The position numbers and the translations under genes were made by a program. The notes beneath the pieces were generated by a model, which was not told the origin of the DNA, did no database searches, and saw only the letters and a list, made by a program, of their open reading frames with translations. This document shows, piece by piece, positions 6,185-11,169 of a stretch of 11,169 nt of DNA (its first letter is position 1; every line of letters starts with the position of its first letter). The DNA comes from Deltaproteobacteria bacterium (lineage in GTDB: Bacteria; Myxococcota_A; UBA796), in assembly GCA_002707085.1 (NCBI GenBank), contig PALY01000004.1:50527-61695 (forward strand). The letters are read 5' to 3'.

Positions 6185-7759
6185 ATGAAGATCCAAATGC
6201 GCACCCACCTCGCTTCCTTCTGCCTCTTGGGGTTGATCGCCGCACAGTTGTGGGTGAGCGTATTGTGGATTCAAAGCGATGGCGGCATCGGTGATGGTGT
6301 GTGCTGTAGCTTCACAGCACCGGTACTCGACATCCTTCGTGCAGATGGCACAGGACAACTGGGGTGGCCATGGGATCACTACCGTCGTTCCATGGGTCTG
6401 CTCGTATGGCCGGCCCTGCTTGCACGGAAAATCGTTGGACCCAACGTTGATTTTCTTCTTTGGCTCAATCTGATCTGTATCTTGCTGACCCAAGGCATTC
6501 TGTACAAGCTTGGTCGCCGTATGTCTGGAACCTTTGCTGGCCTTCTGGCCGCAGGGCTCTACCCCATGATTCCCGCCGTTGCCTTCATGGGTCGACGATG
6601 GGATGCCATGATTCCCCAACACCTGTTGTTGGTCGCGGCAGCTTTCTTTGCAATTCAATCAGAAGGGTTCAAGCGCTGGAAATCCACCACAATGTTCACG
6701 GCCATGGCTGCGATGGGAAGCATTCTTAGCGCCCGAGAAACGGACAACCTGCTGTTCATGGCAGCAGTGGGTGCCATCGCCGTCGGAACCACCCTCAATG
6801 GATTGGTACAAAAGCAGCGTGTGTACAGCCTGATTGGGACCGTTGTGGTCGCAGCCATCATGGCAGTGTTCATGATCGAATACGCTTTCCCGTTGGTTGA
6901 TTTTGACTATTTTCGCGATGAAATGGGAAACCAAACCTATGTGGAAGGGGCACAAAAACTGAGCATTCAAGCGCTGACTGCATACCCTTTGCGCATGTAC
7001 TCCGATGATTTCACACCCTGGATCATCTTTCCCTTTCTCGTCTCTTTGATCCCGTTTTTACGAAGAGGACCGGGCCGGCTAATCTTGGGAAGCTGGCTCC
7101 TCTTGCCTCTTTTGGCGCTCTCTTTGGTGGGCAAAAAGAACTATTATTACGCCGCGATTATCTACCCAGCCATTCCCCTCATCTTGGCGGTAGGACTATC
7201 GCGGATGAAGCCGCGTTTTGTTGGAATCGGTGTTGGGATGGCCACACTGCTGGTCGGTTGGGCGCAGTTCTCCGCCCGCTCTCTCCCTACATCCACATTC
7301 CCCGCCTCTCTCAGCCGAGTGAACTGGAATGGAGAAGCCGGCCCTCAAAAACACCTTTTCCAAGGCATTGTGCCCCTCAACCTCGGACCACGAGGACCCA
7401 GCGACCATGCCGAAGCCATTGAATTGTTGATTCCTCGACTGACCGAAGACTCTTGCAACTGTCCGAATCAAGTCCTTTTCATGGGACGTGGTGATCCATC
7501 GGATTTGTATATGGCCGCCGCAATGAAAGATCCTTGCCTCGCGTTGAGTCCATGGCCCCGCCTCGACCATGCAGAAAGTGTCGGATGGGTAATCGCAGAG
7601 TCTACGGGCTGTACGACCGTTCCTCCTCCAGTCTTAAAACGCGGCCGCTTCGAACTGATCGAGGCCAAAGGAAGTGGAGAGGAGTGTGTGGCCTTGTGGG
7701 GCAGGACCGCAAAAACACCAGAAAGATTTTGTGGCTCTAAAGGCGCCCCACCACGCTAG
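6185..7759 (+). CDS. GT-C-type (GT39/PMT_2-like) polytopic membrane glycosyltransferase, putative
   Basis: A 524-residue integral membrane protein, about eleven or twelve hydrophobic spans up to residue 361, then a soluble domain. The first span (8-30) is followed by an acidic extracytoplasmic loop (SDGGIGDG at 31-38, PWDHY at 62-66), as in GT-C enzymes where loop 1 holds the catalytic acid. Late spans include S313, K317/K318, Y322 and P328, matching the [K/R]xxxxYxxxxxP element before the last spans of ArnT/PMT-type proteins. Family members move a sugar from polyprenyl-phosphate to lipid, glycan or protein on the periplasmic side. Residues 362-524 are periplasmic by topology and carry six cysteines (424, 426, 451, 476, 501, 516), suggesting disulfides. 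ATG at 6185 is chosen; a second ATG at 6197 is nearly as good and neither has a clear ribosome-binding site. The acceptor is unknown, and a non-catalytic membrane protein cannot be excluded. Confidence 0.82.
   Translation: MKIQMRTHLASFCLLGLIAAQLWVSVLWIQSDGGIGDGVCCSFTAPVLDILRADGTGQLGWPWDHYRRSMGLLVWPALLARKIVGPNVDFLLWLNLICILLTQGILYKLGRRMSGTFAGLLAAGLYPMIPAVAFMGRRWDAMIPQHLLLVAAAFFAIQSEGFKRWKSTTMFTAMAAMGSILSARETDNLLFMAAVGAIAVGTTLNGLVQKQRVYSLIGTVVVAAIMAVFMIEYAFPLVDFDYFRDEMGNQTYVEGAQKLSIQALTAYPLRMYSDDFTPWIIFPFLVSLIPFLRRGPGRLILGSWLLLPLLALSLVGKKNYYYAAIIYPAIPLILAVGLSRMKPRFVGIGVGMATLLVGWAQFSARSLPTSTFPASLSRVNWNGEAGPQKHLFQGIVPLNLGPRGPSDHAEAIELLIPRLTEDSCNCPNQVLFMGRGDPSDLYMAAAMKDPCLALSPWPRLDHAESVGWVIAESTGCTTVPPPVLKRGRFELIEAKGSGEECVALWGRTAKTPERFCGSKGAPPR
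7756..7759. other. Shared CTAG: overlapping tail-to-tail stop codons
   Basis: The palindrome CTAG holds the TAG stop of the plus-strand gene (7757-7759) and the TAG stop of the minus-strand gene (7758-7756). There is no room for a terminator between them, so transcripts must run into each other's coding region. Confidence 0.9.
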
Positions 7760-9534
7760 TCCAATGCGTACAAAGCACCACGATGCATCCGTGTAGAACT
7801 CAACGTTCGAGCATCCAAGCCCCGCATAAAACGGCCAAAGTGATCCATTCCTTCCTGTTGAGGCCTCTTCATTCCCCGTGGAAGCCCTGTGGATGCCTCC
7901 GGAGACCACAGTTCCACACCGTGATCGCCCAAATGAACCAGATAGGAAAACTCCTTCGCATCCAATTCAGCAGCGTAATGCTCCAATAAATTGATGTGGA
8001 TCAAGCTCACAACATGTACATCAGGTCGAGCCATTTCCACGTAATACTTGAAGGTCCATGCCCAGAATTGATCTTCACAAAACAACGCCATCAAGCGTTG
8101 CTTCCCATCCTCCGGGTGAACCCTATCCAGGGTCCGAATCACTTCTTCAGCACCGTTCACAACACTTTGCCCAGCGAACATTTTGAACGGAACCAACTCT
8201 ACTTCGCGCATGTTGACCACACTGCGATGAGGTCTGTCCGCCCATGTAGGTATTCCCCGCCGAACATCATCAGAGGCCAAACTGTAGAAAAACACAGAGA
8301 GTACGCCAGCCACACCGGCGGCACGGACCGCCCATAGACCGAAGCGTCCAGGCAAACCCCGCAGACCCATCACAGTCACCAGCGCCAACGCAGGCGCTAC
8401 AGGAACGATGTACCAGTTCGATTTTCGTGTCATCCAGCTCAACGCTGCAAAGGGAAGCAAGAACATCAACAAAATGGCGATCTTTCTCCGTACGGGGGAG
8501 CGCACAAGAAAGGCCAAACCCAATACGACCCAAACCATCATCCACGGGCGAATCAAATCGTTCGCCATGGTGATGCAATACGCCAATTGCTTGGTCACCA
8601 CATGGTACTTGGCGTCCACCCAATCAGCGACCACAGGAGCCATCGCTATGTCCCCAAAAGGATCTTCCTCTTGGAGATATTGCAGCGATGGCTCAAACCA
8701 CCACCAATCAAATGTGGCGACCGGTATTCCTACGAGAAGCGCAAGGCCCACCCAACTGCGTTTGTCCATGCCACGACGGATGGCGTGCCCCACCTCAATC
8801 AACGCAGGTCCAGCGATAACCATCATTCCCAATACGGAACCATAGAAGCTTTCCCCGCTCCGAAGCATCGACCATCCCGCCAAACCAAACAAGACACACC
8901 GGCCCCACTTACGAAAGCCATCTGAAGAAAGCGCCATCCAAATCATGAATGTCGCCAAAGAAGCAATGGGAAGGGTGTCGTGAACCAATCTTCCAAAACC
9001 AAACAACACCGGAAAACCACCACCAACCGCTGCTGCCGACAGCCCAGTCCAGGGAGAATCAACCGCCTCCCCAATCCCATACAAAGACACGAGCAACAGC
9101 ACGAAATAGCCGGTAAATACCAAAGGAATTGCCCAGACTGTCCAGCCCACAACCTCACCCCAAAGGGTGGCCAAGAAAAATGGGTGGGGCATTTCGACCC
9201 AATAAGTCACATCGGCATGATTTTGAAAGAGAGGCCGGAGCTTCCCAGACACCAATTCATTGACCAAAACAATGGGATTCCACCACTCAACAGGGGCAAC
9301 TTCTGGGTAGAAGTGTGTCGTTCGCCCCGGATGGACCAAGGGCCAAGTCGGTGTATAGCCCTCAAAGTAGCGTCGAAGTTCAAGAATATTCTTGAAGCCA
9401 AAGTGGTTGGTGCGAGGAGGGAACCCCGTACGCCAAACCAACTGCCGAATCGCCAACCATACATGGGCTAAAAGCAGCAACGACAGCAGTCGCCGAGGCC
9501 ACGGACTCGCAGATTGGCGGGCGCAGACGGACAT
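7756..9534 (-). CDS. GT-C-type (GT39-like) polytopic membrane protein, putative glycosyltransferase
   Basis: A 592-residue membrane protein counted from the ATG at 9534. The first span (15-33) is followed by a long aromatic-rich extracytoplasmic loop (34-130) containing EVAPVEWWNP and EMPHPFF, the place where GT-C enzymes keep their acidic catalytic residue; E114 and E78/E83 are candidates. About ten more spans follow to residue 420, including GRLVHDTLP (181-189), SDGFRKW (204-210) and SWMTRKSNWYIVPVAPALAL (366-385), the late GT39-like element. Residues 421-592 form a hydrophilic tail predicted periplasmic. Residues 151-210 align without gaps to residues 106-165 of the convergent membrane protein, so the two are relatives. 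A longer start at 9621 would add 29 polar residues and cross the divergent gene's start, so it is not used. The sugar donor and acceptor are unknown. Confidence 0.82.
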   Translation of the reverse strand: MSVCARQSASPWPRRLLSLLLLAHVWLAIRQLVWRTGFPPRTNHFGFKNILELRRYFEGYTPTWPLVHPGRTTHFYPEVAPVEWWNPIVLVNELVSGKLRPLFQNHADVTYWVEMPHPFFLATLWGEVVGWTVWAIPLVFTGYFVLLLVSLYGIGEAVDSPWTGLSAAAVGGGFPVLFGFGRLVHDTLPIASLATFMIWMALSSDGFRKWGRCVLFGLAGWSMLRSGESFYGSVLGMMVIAGPALIEVGHAIRRGMDKRSWVGLALLVGIPVATFDWWWFEPSLQYLQEEDPFGDIAMAPVVADWVDAKYHVVTKQLAYCITMANDLIRPWMMVWVVLGLAFLVRSPVRRKIAILLMFLLPFAALSWMTRKSNWYIVPVAPALALVTVMGLRGLPGRFGLWAVRAAGVAGVLSVFFYSLASDDVRRGIPTWADRPHRSVVNMREVELVPFKMFAGQSVVNGAEEVIRTLDRVHPEDGKQRLMALFCEDQFWAWTFKYYVEMARPDVHVVSLIHINLLEHYAAELDAKEFSYLVHLGDHGVELWSPEASTGLPRGMKRPQQEGMDHFGRFMRGLDARTLSSTRMHRGALYALD

Positions 9535-9540
9535 GGTGCG

Positions 9541-9546
9541 ATTATG
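9541..9546 (-). promoter_or_regulatory. CATAAT -10-like box, spaced for a leaderless transcript
   Basis: The minus-strand hexamer CATAAT matches TATAAT at five of six positions and ends seven bases before the A of the start ATG (9534), so transcription could begin at the start codon itself. No Shine-Dalgarno sequence precedes this ATG, which fits. The -35 region (TTCGAC at 9570-9565) is poor, so this is tentative. Confidence 0.3.
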
Positions 9547-9556
9547 CTTTGCCCAA

Positions 9557-9589
9557 CCCTTCTCGTCGAACCATGACTGGCAAGAAGGG
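9557..9589. repeat. 7-bp inverted repeat in the divergent promoter region
   Basis: CCCTTCT (9557-9563) and AGAAGGG (9583-9589) are exact reverse complements 19 bases apart, in the 67-base gap between two divergent membrane-protein genes. The right arm includes most of the ribosome-binding site AAGGGG (9585-9590) of the plus-strand gene. It could be an operator dyad or an RNA hairpin masking that site. Confidence 0.4.
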
Positions 9590-9590
9590 G
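9585..9590 (+). promoter_or_regulatory. Ribosome-binding site AAGGGG deciding the start at 9602
   Basis: AAGGGG ends 11 bases before ATG 9602. The same frame is open up to an ATG at 9533, which overlaps the divergent gene's start codon in a CATG palindrome; that longer start lacks a ribosome-binding site and adds 23 polar residues, so 9602 is preferred. Confidence 0.6.
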
Positions 9591-9601
9591 ACCTTTCATC
9601 G

Positions 9602-11169
9602 ATGAACTCCCAGCCTGCCAACCCTCTTCACTCGGCTTTGCCACTGCTCCTACCCGCAGTGGGAATGGGTGTGCTTGTGGCGCTATCTGGTGGCGCAGCC
9701 GCCTTTTTTCCGCCATGGATGCCCGCCAATGCGCCCCTTGGCGCGCTTTGGCCACCCCTATTGGCCATGGGCATCGGGGTATGTGCAATCGCTGTTTCAA
9801 GATCTGCGATTTCCCTGGGCTGGGACCGATTCGCGGATCATCTCCCGGCGCGCATACGGGAATGGGTCGACCCGAACATCACACCCAAAGAACACACGCA
9901 CACCATCAATACACTTGATTGGGTCTTGGCCTTTGTTCTCATGCTGGCTCAGTATTTTATTCTCGACCTGTACCGAGACTTCTACAATCCAGAAAACCAA
10001 GCCATAGGACACGACAACTACGCCTTTTTGAGTACAGCCGTCGCTGCTGCCAGTGGCAACTGGGATCTGTACATGGTGGATAAACGGCCCCTTTACGGCC
10101 TGGTCACCATCGCAGCTTCCTGGTTTCATGGCGGCGATCTGATTCACGGTGCGGTTGCAGTCAACATGTTCTGCATGAGCGCACTACAGGTCCCCACCAC
10201 GCTGATCGGAAGATTGTGGGCGGGCAGAACGGCCGGGCTTGGTGCAGGCGTGATGCTGCTGGGCATTTCGCTCTTTTACCCCTATGCCCACGAAGTTGCG
10301 TCCTACCCGCTGTACAACCTGGTGCTGACATCGGTGGTGTTGGCTGTATCTTGGGCGCTGTTTCATCCTCGACCGAAAACATTCCTGTGGGCGGGTCTCA
10401 CCATGGGCGTTCTCATGGTCACCCAAGTCAAGCACTTCACCTTCACCTTTCCCATGCTGGGTCTACTGGCACTATCTCTCATCTTTGATGGTCACGGAAA
10501 GCGACTCATTCGCTCCATTACTTCCCTGGGACCCATGGCGGCGGCGTTGGCTTTTCTGATGGCCTATCCGGTGGAATTCACACCCCTCAATGTGCTGATC
10601 ATGCACCACCGAGAGGAAGTTCACTACGAGATCCCGTACACCTGGGAAAAGACCATCCGACCGGAGATGAAGAATCCGTCCCCGGTTTCTCATTTATTGC
10701 CGGACTTTGCCCGAGGTGGAGAACTTGAAGCCATCACAGCCGTAATGATGGCTCCCCCAAATTCGGATGTCATTGCTGCCTTTCCCCAAGATGGACCCAA
10801 CCCACGGTGGTCCTATGTGCCGGGAACCACGATTCCCCCATTGGATGTGCGGCTTGAACACAACATCAAGCAAGCAGACACCCTCGCCCCTGGACTCAAT
10901 GCGATCCTATTTCCAATGGCCTTGCTTGGATTTGCATTCAGCATGCTCGCGCCCGCTGTGATCACGAGGAGAAAATTTGGTATCCCCGAAGGTTGGTGGA
11001 AAGCGGGCGTATTGTTGGTTCCACTCGCCTCCTGTTTTGGTTCTTTGTCGCTCAAATTCAATCTACGCTACGTGTTCCATGCCATTCCAACAACCCTTGT
11101 GTTGTTCTCCATCTGTGCTGTGACCATCACCAGACTGGTCATTCGACATGGAGGGCCTTTGTGGAACTT
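9602..11169 (+). CDS. GT-C-like polytopic membrane protein, putative glycosyltransferase, cut by right window edge
   Basis: An uninterrupted frame runs from ATG 9602 to the last base, at least 522 residues, with no stop in the window. Two membrane spans (about 11-35 and 48-66) and a cytoplasmic loop precede what looks like the normal first GT-C span at 105-124, which leads into the acidic loop DLYRDFYNP and GHDNYAFLSTA (122-146, D138 a candidate catalytic or metal-binding acid). VDKRPLYGLVTIA follows at 159-171. Spans continue to about 322, then a roughly 110-residue extracytoplasmic loop (323-430) and further spans, with SLSLKFNLRYVFHAIP at 481-496 matching the late Ser/Lys/Tyr/Pro element of the other two membrane proteins here. 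Membrane glycosyl transfer from a polyprenyl donor is the likely role; the acceptor is unknown. The gene is divergent from its left neighbour. Existence of the gene is clear from length, composition and continuous membrane pattern; catalytic role is inferred. Confidence 0.82.
   Translation, partial: MNSQPANPLHSALPLLLPAVGMGVLVALSGGAAAFFPPWMPANAPLGALWPPLLAMGIGVCAIAVSRSAISLGWDRFADHLPARIREWVDPNITPKEHTHTINTLDWVLAFVLMLAQYFILDLYRDFYNPENQAIGHDNYAFLSTAVAAASGNWDLYMVDKRPLYGLVTIAASWFHGGDLIHGAVAVNMFCMSALQVPTTLIGRLWAGRTAGLGAGVMLLGISLFYPYAHEVASYPLYNLVLTSVVLAVSWALFHPRPKTFLWAGLTMGVLMVTQVKHFTFTFPMLGLLALSLIFDGHGKRLIRSITSLGPMAAALAFLMAYPVEFTPLNVLIMHHREEVHYEIPYTWEKTIRPEMKNPSPVSHLLPDFARGGELEAITAVMMAPPNSDVIAAFPQDGPNPRWSYVPGTTIPPLDVRLEHNIKQADTLAPGLNAILFPMALLGFAFSMLAPAVITRRKFGIPEGWWKAGVLLVPLASCFGSLSLKFNLRYVFHAIPTTLVLFSICAVTITRLVIRHGGPLWN

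Noticed and set aside
5181..6188. 335-codon open frame on the plus strand opposite the SGNH gene
   Set aside because: It lies wholly antisense to a gene with clear SGNH blocks, is rich in Pro, Ser, His and Arg without any domain pattern, and has no good start context. It is best explained as a codon-bias shadow.
9797..10488. Minus- and plus-strand short frames within the right-edge gene
   Set aside because: A single plus-strand frame from 9602 to the end has continuous membrane-protein composition; the shorter frames in other phases have none and are shadows.
1..11169. Mobile elements, CRISPR arrays, tRNA genes or prophage
   Set aside because: No transposase, integrase, terminal inverted repeats, repeated spacers or tRNA-like cloverleaf was noticed, and the coding density leaves no room for them.

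Overview
The window is 11.2 kb of compact bacterial chromosome of moderate GC content, with nine protein genes and no intergenic gap longer than 67 bases. No RNA gene, insertion sequence, CRISPR array or long repeat was seen. Short lipoprotein signals, a lipoprotein of the 'VVDDSxxM' von Willebrand A type, and a beta-propeller lipoprotein carrying a CxxCH motif point to a Gram-negative, Myxococcota-like (former deltaproteobacterial) organism. That placement is inference from protein style, not from a marker gene.

Layout, left to right. (1) Bases 3-599, plus strand: C-terminal end of a radical SAM enzyme of the BchE / B12-binding-domain type, cut by the window edge. (2) 574-1767, plus strand: a DegT/DnrJ/EryC1/StrS-family PLP enzyme that overlaps gene 1 and probably shares its operon. 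(3) 1784-6144, minus strand: a four-gene operon read right to left: SGNH/GDSL-like membrane-anchored protein, vWA lipoprotein, Ig-like/propeller lipoprotein with a haem-c motif, small lipoprotein. The last three are joined by 4-base stop/start overlaps (GTGA, ATGA). (4) 6185-7759, plus strand: a multi-spanning GT-C-type (GT39-like) membrane protein. (5) 7756-9534, minus strand: a second GT-C-like membrane protein, meeting gene 4 tail to tail on a shared CTAG. (6) 9602 to the window end, plus strand: a third GT-C-like membrane protein, open at the right edge, divergent from gene 5.

How the genes may fit together. The radical SAM and DegT enzymes are cytoplasmic and would modify a lipid or nucleotide-sugar precursor. 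The three GT-C proteins would use polyprenyl-phosphate sugars to glycosylate something on the periplasmic side. The SGNH protein could trim or acyl-modify a surface glycan. Together these suggest an envelope glycan or glycolipid locus. The lipoprotein trio looks like a separate surface or periplasmic assembly whose substrate cannot be named from sequence. The most interesting points are the haem-c motif placed where a propeller-blade His would lie, the coupled lipoprotein trio, and the three mutually similar GT-C proteins with different loops and tails.
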